Below, in pieces: positions 17,736 to 26,429 of a DNA stretch of 64,000 nucleotides. The stretch's first letter is position 1; every line of letters begins with the position of its first letter. The translations under genes were made by a program, and so were the position numbers. The notes under the pieces were generated by a model, which worked only from the letters and a program-made list of their open reading frames with translations, was not told the origin of the DNA and did not search any database. The stretch is taken from assembly GCF_000376785.1 (NCBI RefSeq), contig NZ_AQXX01000112.1, positions 1 to 64,000 on the forward strand, in the 5' to 3' direction. The stretch is from Hahella ganghwensis DSM 17046 (GTDB taxonomy: Bacteria; Pseudomonadota; Gammaproteobacteria; Pseudomonadales; Oleiphilaceae).

Positions 17736-18686
17736 GTGATGACAACCGATCAGGCCGCACCGGAGGCGATAGAAGTCACAGCAGACGATGCTGTCTCTTC
17801 CACCATGATGTTCTACCGTGGAGAGACAGAGAACCATGAAGAATCTACTGCAGAGGGTGATAAAATCACGCCGGTGATACTGGGAATGCCCGCGATGGGG
17901 GTAAGGGCCAGCTACTATGAACCTCTGGCCAGAAATTTCCAGAAACTGGGGCTTCATTTTGCCAGTGGTGAATTACGAGGGGTCGGCAGTAGTTCAATAC
18001 GAGCCTCCAGAACATCCAATTTCGGGTTTCTGGACATGATCAACAGAGACTGGCCGGCTTGTATTGAGGCTCTCAGACTTCGTTGTCCCGGAGCGCCTAT
18101 CTGGTTGCTGGGGCACAGCCTTGGCGGTCAATTGAATGCTTTGTACGCCGCAACCCATCCTGATCTGGTGGCTGGGCTTATCCTGATATCCTCCTGTACG
18201 GTGTATTACCGGAATTATCCGCATCCATATCGCCTGTGGCTTTCCACGCAGGCCCTGAGGGTCATTGCAGAACTGAATGGATATTTGCCCGGTAAACGTA
18301 TTGGTTTTGCAGGAACTGAGGCGCGCCGGGTGATCCGGGACTGGGCAAGAAATGCACGGAGTGGGAATTATCGTCTGGAAAACAGTCCACTTGATTACGA
18401 CAAGTTGTTGCAGAGAATCCGGCATCCGGTGCTTGGGGTGTCTCTTGCTTCCGACGAATTGGCACCACCAAAAGCCGTTGACCATCTATGTGGAAAAATG
18501 CCGCTGGCAAAGCTGGAGCGCTGGAATTTTGAGGAGGGAGAGCTGACTCCGGAAAAGCTGGATCACTTCAATTGGGTGCGCCATTCTCAGGGTCTTACTG
18601 AGCGCATTGTCGATTGGATGGGACATCAGACTGCAGCCGGTAAGCATTCATCTGATGTCTTTAGCGCCGCATTGTTGTCTGACTAA
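17736..18686 (+). CDS. Alpha/beta hydrolase
   Basis: 316 residues. It has an alpha/beta hydrolase core with the nucleophile elbow GHSLGGQ (about residues 127-133) and an upstream HFASGELRGVGSSS turn resembling the oxyanion region. The acid and the histidine (HFNWVRHS near the end) are present. The YheT-like or esterase type cannot be distinguished and the substrate is unknown. Its stop overlaps the 3' end of the convergent hinT gene by 4 nt. Confidence 0.8.
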   Translation: MMTTDQAAPEAIEVTADDAVSSTMMFYRGETENHEESTAEGDKITPVILGMPAMGVRASYYEPLARNFQKLGLHFASGELRGVGSSSIRASRTSNFGFLDMINRDWPACIEALRLRCPGAPIWLLGHSLGGQLNALYAATHPDLVAGLILISSCTVYYRNYPHPYRLWLSTQALRVIAELNGYLPGKRIGFAGTEARRVIRDWARNARSGNYRLENSPLDYDKLLQRIRHPVLGVSLASDELAPPKAVDHLCGKMPLAKLERWNFEEGELTPEKLDHFNWVRHSQGLTERIVDWMGHQTAAGKHSSDVFSAALLSD

Positions 18687-19045
18687 ACCTTGAGTTTTTC
18701 GCTATAGGGAGGCCATCCCATAGGTTTTCCGGCCAGTACATGGAGATGAATATGAAACACCGTTTGTCCTCCATGTTCATTGCAGTTCATCACGGTGCGG
18801 AATCCATCCTCAGAGAAACCCATGGACTTTGCCAGTTTGGCTGCTACCAGGTAAAGGTGGCCAACCAATTCCCGGTCAGCTTCAGCGATATCATTCACTG
18901 TGGCGATAGTTTTTTTGGGAATCACCAGAAAATGCACCGGTGCTTGTGGGTTGATGTCATTGAAGGCCAGGCTCAGATCATCTTCATAGATAATGTCTGC
19001 CGGAATCTCTCGATTGATGATTTTTGTGAACAGAGTTTCTGACAT
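18683..19045 (-). CDS. hinT: Histidine-triad nucleotide-binding protein
   Basis: 120 residues, the usual HINT length. TLFTKIINREIPADIIYED at the N-terminus and GGQTVFHIHLHVLAGKPMGW near the C-terminus include the HIHLH triad. These proteins hydrolyse purine nucleoside phosphoramidates. AAAAGGA is present upstream. The downstream end overlaps the convergent hydrolase. Confidence 0.93.
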   Translation of the reverse strand: MSETLFTKIINREIPADIIYEDDLSLAFNDINPQAPVHFLVIPKKTIATVNDIAEADRELVGHLYLVAAKLAKSMGFSEDGFRTVMNCNEHGGQTVFHIHLHVLAGKPMGWPPYSEKLKV

Positions 19046-19090
19046 GCGGTGTCGTCCTTTTATGTTGGCTTGTTGTATGGTCTCTGACGT

Positions 19091-20350
19091 TTAAGACAGA
19101 CCCATGGCATACTTGAGTACCTGCTTTTTGGCAGGCTTTAAATGACCGGCGGCAGTCAGCCCCAGATTTCTGATAAGTTTGACCGGGCCGAGATTGTTAC
19201 TGAAGGTGTAATAAAAACCGTCCATAAGGGTCATCATACGGAAGTTTGCCGGACGCCTCAGGCGTTCGTACTCCGCCAGGCTTTCCTGGTTGCCTGGATC
19301 TCCCGTATTATTCATTGCCTGGATGATGATATCTGTCAGCGCTTTGGCATCCTGAAATCCCAGATTAACTCCTTGACCCGCCAGTGGATTGATCGTGTGA
19401 GCGGCGTCTCCAGCCAGGACGACACGTCCGCGAAAGTATTGCTGAGCATGTCGCTTAACCAGTGGAAAGCTTCCCCGGCCGAGAATCTGTTTTACAGTAG
19501 GGAGGGCCTGAGGAAACTCATGTTGGATGGCCTGGATCAATTGATTTTCTTCCATTGCCAGGAGCGGGGCCAGTTTGTCCGGGTGATCGTACCAGACCAG
19601 TGAACCATAAGTCGTTCCGTTGATAGTGGGCAATGGCAGATAGGCTCTTGGGCCCTGAGGGGTAAATTCCTGCCAGGTGATGTCCTGATCCGGGCCTTCT
19701 GTAACGACAGATATCACCATGGCGTGCTGGTGATAGGCATCGCTGGTTATCCCCAGGTGAGCTTTCTGGCGTACGACAGAGTTTGCCCCATCTGCGCCAA
19801 TCAGAAGTCGAGTTTGCAAAGTGGTGCCGTCACTCAATTGAATCGTTACCTGGTCATCCAGAGGGGTAAAATCCTCTATGTGAACATTTTCAAATAGCGT
19901 CACCTGATCTGCGGATTGCCATTGCTGCTGAAGTCCCAACTGGATCACCCGGTTTTCCACAATGTGTCCAAGGTGGGTCGTGCCAACCTCGCTTGAACTG
20001 AACTCGGTTTTGTTAGGCTGCCCGGGAATCAGCGCATTTATGGCCTTTGGGAGTCTTTCCCAGACAGCCAGCCGGCAATAAGGCTGGCTTCGCATGGACT
20101 GTATGGCTTCCCAGGCATTAATGTCCTGCAGCAGGCGTTCGCTGCCGTGGTTCAGGGCAGAAACCCGCAGATCCGGCTCTGCATCAGGATCAAATGGAGT
20201 GGGAAGCTTTCTTTCTATGATGCCCACAGACATTTCCGTTTTTGCCAGAGCTGCTGCGATGGCTCCGCCCACCATCCCGCCGCCAACGATGACGACATCA
20301 AATTCCAGTGGGGAAGGCATTTCTGAAAGTGGCGAGTTCATTTCCGGCAT
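19091..20350 (-). CDS. ubiF: UbiF/VisC-type FAD monooxygenase, ubiquinone biosynthesis
   Basis: 419 residues. The dinucleotide motif VGGGMVGGAIAAAL sits at about residue 21. The FAD-binding GDAAHTINPLAGQGVNLGF lies in the second half. The C-terminus (FSNNLGPVKLIRNLGL then LKYAMGLS) closely parallels E. coli UbiF, which hydroxylates the quinone ring before the last methylation. UbiH or UbiI identity is less likely but cannot be fully excluded. Several Met codons near the start leave the exact start uncertain. ubiA and ubiC lie elsewhere in the window. Confidence 0.8.
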   Translation of the reverse strand: MPEMNSPLSEMPSPLEFDVVIVGGGMVGGAIAAALAKTEMSVGIIERKLPTPFDPDAEPDLRVSALNHGSERLLQDINAWEAIQSMRSQPYCRLAVWERLPKAINALIPGQPNKTEFSSSEVGTTHLGHIVENRVIQLGLQQQWQSADQVTLFENVHIEDFTPLDDQVTIQLSDGTTLQTRLLIGADGANSVVRQKAHLGITSDAYHQHAMVISVVTEGPDQDITWQEFTPQGPRAYLPLPTINGTTYGSLVWYDHPDKLAPLLAMEENQLIQAIQHEFPQALPTVKQILGRGSFPLVKRHAQQYFRGRVVLAGDAAHTINPLAGQGVNLGFQDAKALTDIIIQAMNNTGDPGNQESLAEYERLRRPANFRMMTLMDGFYYTFSNNLGPVKLIRNLGLTAAGHLKPAKKQVLKYAMGLS

Positions 20351-20490
20351 AAGGCTGATCCAAGACTAAATCAGGCCTAATGATAGGGGGTATCAATCGT
20401 TTTGCCCAGAGTCTGATTAGCCCGGGGTGGGTAAAGAATGGACAGGGCCGCCAGAAGACTCCGGCGGCTTGAACCACTTACGCTCTGGAA

Positions 20491-21021
20491 TCAGGCGTGG
20501 CGGTGCACCTGTAATCTACCCAGACGATGACGTTGCAATGGTGGAGTGGCTGAGGGTTTAACAAAGCCTTCGGTTATCGCAATCGGCTTGACCAGGTCAA
20601 CATAATCGGACATGGACATCGTTAGTGTTTCTGAGTGAGAACCGGCACTGAAGGCAATATTATCCAGATTGCGCAGCTCCTCATCCATGTAAACGGACAT
20701 GCCGAAAAGGTTGCCAAAGGGGGGCATGGCACCGAGTTCGCAGTCTGGAAAGGCATCCTGGAACTCTTCTTCATCAGCCAGTTCGATAAAGTCTGTACCC
20801 ATGGCCCGGCTTAACCGGTCCCAGCGAATTCGGGAAGTGGCCGGCATGACGGTCATGGACATTTTACCATCCATCATGATGATGACGGTTTTTGCCAGCA
20901 TTTTGCCGCAGATATGCGCTGATTGTGCAATTTCCTGCGCGGTATAGGCTGGTGAATGCTGCGTCAGGACATAGCGTACCTGATGAGCGTCGAGAAAGTT
21001 TTTTAGCGATTCTACCGGCAT
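20491..21021 (-). CDS. YbaK/ProX-type aminoacyl-tRNA deacylase domain protein
   Basis: 176 residues of the YbaK/EbsC fold. It has SPAYTAQEIAQSAHICGKML, then KTVIIMMDGK, then ELGAMPPFGNLFGMSVYMDE and the GSHSETLTMS strand. Family members remove wrongly attached amino acids from tRNA. The C-terminal 30 residues (RHRLGRLQVHRHA end) are a basic extension. GGAGGT precedes the start. A stem of 6 bp (20447-20468) lies downstream but lacks a T run. Confidence 0.82.
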   Translation of the reverse strand: MPVESLKNFLDAHQVRYVLTQHSPAYTAQEIAQSAHICGKMLAKTVIIMMDGKMSMTVMPATSRIRWDRLSRAMGTDFIELADEEEFQDAFPDCELGAMPPFGNLFGMSVYMDEELRNLDNIAFSAGSHSETLTMSMSDYVDLVKPIAITEGFVKPSATPPLQRHRLGRLQVHRHA

Positions 21022-21206
21022 AAGGCACCTCCAGCCTGGTAAATAAACAATCTCTCATCGTTGCTCCTCGTCGAAGCAGATGACACCGATACGGGTATAC
21101 CGCATCGGATGAAAGTGTCCCTAAACTTTAAGATAGACCAGAATTTTGGGGCTGACTTGTGAAATCCAGTTATTTTTTGTGAACAACGTGGCAACAGAGA
21201 CAAAAA

Positions 21207-21227
21207 AAAGGGCCATATCGGCCCTTT
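21207..21227 (-). terminator. Intrinsic terminator of the OmpA-like gene
   Basis: An 8-bp stem AAAGGGCC / GGCCCTTT has a 5-nt loop. In the minus direction it is followed by eight T. It lies 26 nt after the stop of the OmpA-like gene. Confidence 0.9.
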
Positions 21228-21252
21228 GTCAGTCTGAAAGCGAACTTGCGTC

Positions 21253-22542
21253 TTATTGCTCGACCCGTTTGGTGGCACTGACGTTAGCGACGACCCGGCG
21301 GTTTTCAGCACGGCCGGCAGCAGTATCATTGTCTGCTACAGGTTGTTCTTCACCGTAGCCAATGGCTTGAATCCGACTTGCCGAAATGCTGTAGTTATCG
21401 ACCAGGTCTGTTTTCACAGCCTCAGCCCTGCGTTGGGACAGCTGTTTGTTGTAGTCAGCATTACCACGGTCGTCCGTATGTCCTTCAATGACAGCATTGG
21501 TATCTGGGTACTGTCTCATAAAGGTGGCAAGCTTGCTGATTTCAGACGCGTGTTCATCCGTAATTTCGGCTGAATTGGTGGCAAAGTTGATGCCCAGGTC
21601 CATGGAAACAGCCTGTTGCAGTACTATGCGGCAACCGCGGTTATCCACTTTAGCGCCTTGAGGGGTGGACGGGCAGGCGTCCAGACCATTGGCAATACCG
21701 TCTTTATCTGAATCCAGAGGGCAGCCACGACTGTCCACTTCGGCTTTGGCCGGAGTGTTCGGGCATTTGTCAGCGTTATCTGCGACACCGTCACCGTCTT
21801 TATCACCGGTGACAGGGCACCCTTCTGCATCTACACGAGTTCCAGGTTTGGTGTTGGGGCATTGGTCATCATTATCCATGACACCATCGTTGTCCGAGTC
21901 TCTTTCGATCTCGCAACCTTCAGCATCCACCTCAACGCCATAGGCAGTGCCGGGGCAGGCATCGTCGTCATCGTAGACGCCGTCGCCGTCCGAGTCTTCC
22001 GGTTCCATGGAGCTGCCGCCCAGCATGGCCACTAAGCCAAGGTTCATTGTGGTGTCTTTGGACTCATCTTCTTCGCCGTAGACGCCGCGCACGTCAAATC
22101 TCAGGTCCAGAGCTTCACTGATCTCGTGTTTGATACCTGCACCGAGATTGTATTGGGTCTCATGTTGTTTGTTGCCATTGGGATAATCAAAGTCATTGTT
22201 TGATACGCCACCAACGATAAACGGACGCCAGACATCGTCTGTGTTGAAGTGAATCAGACCGTCCAGCCGGTAGAATTTCTGGTCAACTTCAAATGAGTTG
22301 TCATTGTCACCTTCCAGATCGGCAATACCTGCAACCACTTCTGCCGAAAAACGGCGGTTGAAGTCATAGCCGAGGCCAATCCCGTAGTTGGGATCGTCTT
22401 CAAGTTGGCGTTCCTGGTCAAAAAAAGTGTATCCCAGCAAGCCGGTGAGATAAGCACCGGAATCGCGATCCCTGGACCAGGTGGGCGACGATGCGAGAAT
22501 AGCGCCTGCAGTCAGCAGAACGGATAAAGTTTTGAGTTTCAT
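21253..22542 (-). CDS. OmpA-family outer membrane protein with thrombospondin type 3 repeats
   Basis: 429 residues from the ATG at 22540-22542, chosen because a signal peptide (to about residue 23) follows and GAGGT precedes it. Parts in order: an 8-strand beta-barrel (about 25-200); four Ca2+-binding type 3 repeats of the DSDGDGVYDDDDACP kind (about 205-320); and a C-terminal OmpA peptidoglycan-binding domain with EGHTDDRGNADYN and QRRAEAV. This is the architecture of Pseudomonas OprF-like porins, which tie the outer membrane to the cell wall. Confidence 0.9.
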   Translation of the reverse strand: MKLKTLSVLLTAGAILASSPTWSRDRDSGAYLTGLLGYTFFDQERQLEDDPNYGIGLGYDFNRRFSAEVVAGIADLEGDNDNSFEVDQKFYRLDGLIHFNTDDVWRPFIVGGVSNNDFDYPNGNKQHETQYNLGAGIKHEISEALDLRFDVRGVYGEEDESKDTTMNLGLVAMLGGSSMEPEDSDGDGVYDDDDACPGTAYGVEVDAEGCEIERDSDNDGVMDNDDQCPNTKPGTRVDAEGCPVTGDKDGDGVADNADKCPNTPAKAEVDSRGCPLDSDKDGIANGLDACPSTPQGAKVDNRGCRIVLQQAVSMDLGINFATNSAEITDEHASEISKLATFMRQYPDTNAVIEGHTDDRGNADYNKQLSQRRAEAVKTDLVDNYSISASRIQAIGYGEEQPVADNDTAAGRAENRRVVANVSATKRVEQ

Positions 22543-22613
22543 AGCGACCTCTTTCCTGTGTTTCGCCGGGAGCAATCCTGCCTGCATCATGCTTCCCGAA
22601 ATTCCTGGTTTTC

Positions 22614-23432
22614 TTATTGGGTTTCCTGGTAGATGTGAACATCTCTCTGTGGGAACGGTATTGAGACGCCTTCCTCGTCGAAACGTTTCTTGACGTTTTC
22701 CTGCATATCGAAGTAGATACCCCAATAATCCTCAGCCGCTGCCCAGGTTCTAACGGTGATATTGACGGAGCTGTCGGCCAGCTCTGATACCACCACGACA
22801 GGAGCAGGGTCTTTCAATATACGGCTGTCCGCTTCAATCAGCGAATTGATCACGCCCTTGGCTTTGTCGATATCATCACCGTAGCCGATACCAAACTTCA
22901 TATCTACCCGGCGGGTGGATTCGGCACTGATATTGATCAGTGGATTATTGGATAGGTTGGAGTTGGGAATAATGACTTTACGGTTGTCGAAGGTCATCAG
23001 GACAGTCGTAAAAATCTGAATTTCACGAACCGTACCCACAAAACCGGCACCTTCAATGACATCGCCAACCTTGAAGGGCTTGAAGACCAGAATCAGTACG
23101 CCACTGGCAAAGTTGGACAGATTCCCCTGTAGTGCCAGGCCAACTGCCAGGCCGGCTGCACCGAGAACTGCAATGAATGAGGTCGTTGCGATGCCCACCA
23201 TGGACGCCACACTGATCAGCAGTAATGCTTTCATCAATACTGATGCAAGACTGTGAACAAATTTGGTCAGGGTGGGGTCAAATTTCTTCTGCAGACTTTT
23301 ATCGGCAAACATGAGTACCCGGTTGATAATCCACATACCGATAACGAGTGTCAGTATGGCAAGGATCAACTGGGGGGCGTACTCTATCGCCAGTTCAATG
23401 GCTAATTGGACGTACTGGTCGACATTGTCCAT
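22614..23432 (-). CDS. mscS: Small-conductance mechanosensitive channel MscS
   Basis: 272 residues. Three N-terminal membrane helices are followed by the pore helix GAAGLAVGLALQGNLSNFASG and the MscS beta domain FKVGDVIEGAGFVGTV. IPNSNLSNNPLINIS is the family signature before the alpha/beta vestibule. It opens under membrane tension to protect against osmotic downshock. AAGGAG lies 6 nt before the ATG. It is upstream of and in line with the OmpA-like gene, 71 nt away. Confidence 0.93.
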   Translation of the reverse strand: MDNVDQYVQLAIELAIEYAPQLILAILTLVIGMWIINRVLMFADKSLQKKFDPTLTKFVHSLASVLMKALLLISVASMVGIATTSFIAVLGAAGLAVGLALQGNLSNFASGVLILVFKPFKVGDVIEGAGFVGTVREIQIFTTVLMTFDNRKVIIPNSNLSNNPLINISAESTRRVDMKFGIGYGDDIDKAKGVINSLIEADSRILKDPAPVVVVSELADSSVNITVRTWAAAEDYWGIYFDMQENVKKRFDEEGVSIPFPQRDVHIYQETQ

Positions 23433-23739
23433 AGGGGCTCCTTATATGGCAGTTGTCGGTATTTTTCGAATTGAGGTTGTATTGGTTCTTTTGGGATTTT
23501 TCAGTCAAGTCTATCAGAACCTTAAGACAAGCCAACTGTTTTGTTTGTGGTAAGTTTAACCGTCATTTCCAGCGTTTGGGATACGTTACTACCCTGAGAA
23601 ACGATCAGTTTACGAGTTGGTTTCTGTTTGGCGAGCACTTTATAATGCCGGTTCGAATACAGGTTATCAGCTTATTGCCGGGCGAAGTATTGGCCAGCTG
23701 ACTCCTATTTCACAGAAACTCACGAAAGCACGTCATCAT

Positions 23740-24402
23740 ATGCCCATAGACGAATTAGCTACCGCCCTCGAAAAACGCCTGCAGGAAACACTTCCCAATG
23801 GCCGATTGATTGCAACCAGATTGTCGCTTGCACCTGAGATTCAGTTATATCTGTTTGATCCGCAGTCGATGGAGGTTCCGTTGACCCACGATCAGGCACA
23901 GGCCGTTGTGGCAGAGCCGGCTTATTGGTGTTTTTGCTGGGCCAGTGGGCAGGTATTAGCGCGTTACTTGTTGGATCATCCGGAACTGGTGAAGGGAAAA
24001 ACTCTGATAGATGTGGGATCTGGTTCTGGAGTGGTGGCAATCGCAGCGGCGATGGCTGGTGCTGGAAAAGTGATAGCCGTGGATATTGATCCTGCGTCAC
24101 GACATGCGATTGAAGTGAATGCAGATCTGAATCAGGTGAGGGTAGAGGTGAGGGAAGCTATGCCGGTTAAAGGCCTCGAGATAATCACGGCAGCAGACAT
24201 CCTCTACGATCGCGATAACCTAACATTGCTATCTGAGTTTCGTGATAAAGCTGAGAGGGTTGTTCTGGCAGATTCCCGAATCAGAAATCTGCAGGCTGAT
24301 GGATATAATCTGGTGACAACAAAAGAAGCCACCACCTGGCCGGACTTGAATGAGTTTGAGGAATTTAATCAGGTCAGGATCTATCTCGCCGGAAATGTTT
24401 GA
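23740..24402 (+). CDS. Class I SAM-dependent methyltransferase, ETFB-KMT/COG3897-like
   Basis: 220 residues from the ATG at 23740. An upstream in-frame ATG at 23617 is possible but lacks family sequence. EPAYWCFCWASGQVLARYLLDHPE leads into the SAM motif LIDVGSGSGVVAIAAA and VIAVDIDP, then ITAADILYDRD. The layout fits the lysine methyltransferases related to METTL20 and the so-called nicotinamide N-methyltransferase group. The substrate may be a protein lysine; this is not established here. A hairpin follows. Confidence 0.78.
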   Translation: MPIDELATALEKRLQETLPNGRLIATRLSLAPEIQLYLFDPQSMEVPLTHDQAQAVVAEPAYWCFCWASGQVLARYLLDHPELVKGKTLIDVGSGSGVVAIAAAMAGAGKVIAVDIDPASRHAIEVNADLNQVRVEVREAMPVKGLEIITAADILYDRDNLTLLSEFRDKAERVVLADSRIRNLQADGYNLVTTKEATTWPDLNEFEEFNQVRIYLAGNV

Positions 24403-24447
24403 ACACCAAGTGCCTTTTAGCGGATAAAGAAAAAGCAGGCGAAAAAA

Positions 24448-24467
24448 AAGGCAACATACGTTGCCTT
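24448..24467 (+). terminator. Hairpin after the methyltransferase gene
   Basis: An 8-bp stem AAGGCAAC / GTTGCCTT with a 4-nt loop. On the minus side it is followed by an eight-base T run (24442-24449), so it may serve either strand. Confidence 0.7.
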
Positions 24468-24892
24468 CTAATAAATAGGTCGATGACATCCTGGTCTACC
24501 AATCCTTGGTTAAGCGCGTTCCTCGCGCTTACATGAATCCCTGTAAAATAAGAGTCCCTTAAGCATAGTCCCTTATCCTTGCTTCCCTTCACATCTTGTG
24601 AAGAAGCCATCCTGGAGAATCCATCCCTGCCGTCCCTGACAGGAGCCACTATACTCGTCTTCATGTGACGTTTTTGTGACCGAGTCGACTAATGTGTCTG
24701 GGGTATGAGATATTGAATATCTAAAAAATCTTTAAAAATCAATCGATTGGATATTTCTCAACGATTTCAGATGCCGCTCGTACAACAATGTCTCATCATT
24801 TCCTACAGTGATGTAAGAGATATCTCACAAGAGGATGGGGATATTTCTCAGGAGATGATTTCTCCTAAGTGCAGCTAGTAACGGGTAACTAT
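24468..24892. other. Non-coding AT-rich stretch with short palindromes
   Basis: No supported gene. It holds AGATATT-G-AATATCT (near 24707), GAGATATCTC (near 24828) and two copies of GGATATTTCTCA (near 24749 and 24840). It lies between the convergent ends of the methyltransferase and the toxin genes, at the left border of the accessory island. Confidence 0.45.
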
Positions 24893-25426
24893 TTACGAGG
24901 CTGCAGCTTGTTGCGCCTCTTCAGCTTTGACTTCTTCAAGGCGTTTTTGTGCATCAGGTGACAGCTTGACGTGCACATGGGACATTCCCTTTTTGTATTT
25001 CAAACAATTCCGATTATAACCATCTATCAAAATCTCTCTAAACCGCTCTGCTATTTTTTCCAAAGAGATCATGACATCGCGATCTTTATCCGTTCCTTTA
25101 ACCTCGTCCGGGAGGCGAGGGTTCCAATGTTTTACTATGGATATGATGAGGAAGGTATTTTTGTCAAAAAATCCAGGTCAATAGACGATAACTTGGCCTG
25201 ATGTCCTGTCAATCTGCGCCAATCGAAGCGGAAACCCTTGTGGATTATAATGCACATGTTTCAATTCCACATATCTGCTGTCATGCGAGTGAGTATAAGG
25301 AAAATCTCTCCCAAACGTTCTAGGGAGGCTTTTACCTGACTTGAGATCGACAAACTCAGCCTTCAGTATCGCGGCCCGTCGCTCTCCCAACAATTTATTT
25401 AGAGTGCTATGTACATATACCTTCAC
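24893..25426 (-). pseudogene. yafO: YafO-type mRNA interferase toxin with in-frame UGA
   Basis: The frame starts at GTG 25424-25426. The first 82 codons include LKSGKSLPRTFGRDFPYTH, matching the LPDIFGRD..Y core of E. coli YafO. A TGA at 25178-25180 interrupts it. The same frame then continues as PGFFDKNTFLIISIVKHW and LEKIAERFREIL, which align in order with the second half of YafO (..QGAFDEQAWLLIAILKP.. and ..MAEAFRMRF). After that comes about 45 residues of Lys/Glu/Ala-rich tail to a TAA at 24893-24895. Reading through would give about 177 residues against 132 for E. coli YafO. Without suppression the toxin should be truncated and inactive. The start overlaps the stop of the upstream small gene by 4 nt, so they are translationally coupled. 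Confidence 0.75.
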
Positions 25427-25608
25427 CAGCCGCCATCCTTTGTATCCTTTTCAGATTTTTCCATCGCATCAGCAATCCTGCTAAGCTCTTCCTCACTGAT
25501 GTATAACTTCCTATTCTTAGGATCAGCTTTATTCCCAACATACTCACAAATTTCTATAGGCTTCTGCTCTGCTGTTTTGGGTGGGATCAAAGTACGTTTT
25601 ATTTCCAT
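25423..25608 (-). CDS. Small hypothetical protein between antitoxin and toxin
   Basis: 61 residues, unrecognised. It is hydrophilic: a basic first half (KRTLIPPKTAEQKPIEICEY) and an acidic helical second half (LYISEEELSRIADAMEKSEK). It overlaps the antitoxin gene by 10 nt and the toxin gene by 4 nt, with GGGAG 9 nt before its ATG, so all three are one translationally coupled unit. It could be a second antitoxin component, a chaperone or a helix that stabilises the antitoxin. This is inferred from position only. Confidence 0.6.
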   Translation of the reverse strand: MEIKRTLIPPKTAEQKPIEICEYVGNKADPKNRKLYISEEELSRIADAMEKSEKDTKDGGW

Positions 25609-25913
25609 TCCTCAGCATCTCCCTCATCGACGTCCTTCAGCTTTTTTGCCATCTTCTGTGCAATCTCTTCGAGATCTATATCTTCCCCCATCATTTTTGA
25701 GGGAGTATCGTTGATCTCGGTAGTACCCCGTTGCATATAGTCATAGGCGTCGAGTATTTCTTCATAATCGTGCTTGGCAGAAGCATAGAAAATAATGACG
25801 CCATCTGACGTAACTGCAATCGTATTGCAGTCGAGTTTTTGAAATGCCCCGGCTGGATCTTTTGAGAACTCCTCAACGGTCATAGAGTGTTCTGCATACA
25901 CTTTATCTGACAT
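25599..25913 (-). CDS. Phd/YefM-type antitoxin (YafN-like)
   Basis: 104 residues. The N-terminus HSMTVEEFSKDPAGAFQKL then TIAVTSDGVIIFYASAKHDYEEILD follows the Phd/YefM/RelB-StbD pattern: short helix, strand, strand, helix that dimerises and binds DNA. The acidic C-terminal 40 residues (EDIDLEEIAQ, DVDEGDAEEW) would wrap the toxin. It is first of three overlapping genes and should repress its own promoter. The promoter must lie to the right of 25913. Confidence 0.7.
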   Translation of the reverse strand: MSDKVYAEHSMTVEEFSKDPAGAFQKLDCNTIAVTSDGVIIFYASAKHDYEEILDAYDYMQRGTTEINDTPSKMMGEDIDLEEIAQKMAKKLKDVDEGDAEEWK

Positions 25914-25924
25914 GAATTACCCCT

Positions 25925-26260
25925 GTGTGGTACAAAAAATCAGTGTATCCAATTTTTGACGAAGTACGCGAGCATGCGTTACCCGACCATGATATGTGCA
26001 TCATGGAGCCAGTAGTGTTGGCTTTGAACAGAGATTCGAATGAACTCATGGGAGACCCTGTCCATAGTCTTGGCGAATATCCGAAAGGACAGGGATACTC
26101 AAGGAACCAGAATGATTTGGAAATCGGGAAAATGGACTATTTTATAGAAAGAAACATTCACCCTACCTTAGATTGGTTCAGCCCAAAATTACCTCAGCAT
26201 AAACAAATCGCAGCAGTCGCTCCCGTTGATCCCTATGCGGACGTTAGGCATCCGTTATGA
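25925..26260 (+). CDS. Doubtful hypothetical protein in the accessory island
   Basis: 111 codons from GTG at 25925. No family is recognised and no ribosome-binding site is evident. It overlaps the region where the divergent antitoxin promoter should be. A later Met (near residue 24) is another possible start. It may be a remnant or chance frame. Confidence 0.28.
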   Translation: MWYKKSVYPIFDEVREHALPDHDMCIMEPVVLALNRDSNELMGDPVHSLGEYPKGQGYSRNQNDLEIGKMDYFIERNIHPTLDWFSPKLPQHKQIAAVAPVDPYADVRHPL

Positions 26261-26429
26261 ATATCGAGCAATATAAATATTTATGTGGTCGAAGTGAGGA
26301 AGGTCAGTAAACCTATGCAAAATGCACGTAGAAGCGCACTTTTAGGTCGTATTTTGATCAATATTAAAAGGTGTGGAAATATCGGCATTTTTTACAGCCT
26401 CGTTATGCATCAAGGTTATGGAGAAAAAA

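Noticed and set aside
25178-25180. UGA in the YafO frame as a selenocysteine codon
   Set aside because: YafO proteins have no Sec at this place, and no downstream hairpin resembling a SECIS element stands out; nonsense change is simpler.
26243-26249. GTTAGGC resembling an integron attC core site
   Set aside because: No matching RYYYAAC partner or attC-like stem lies within about 130 nt, and there is no integrase; a 7-mer alone is not evidence.
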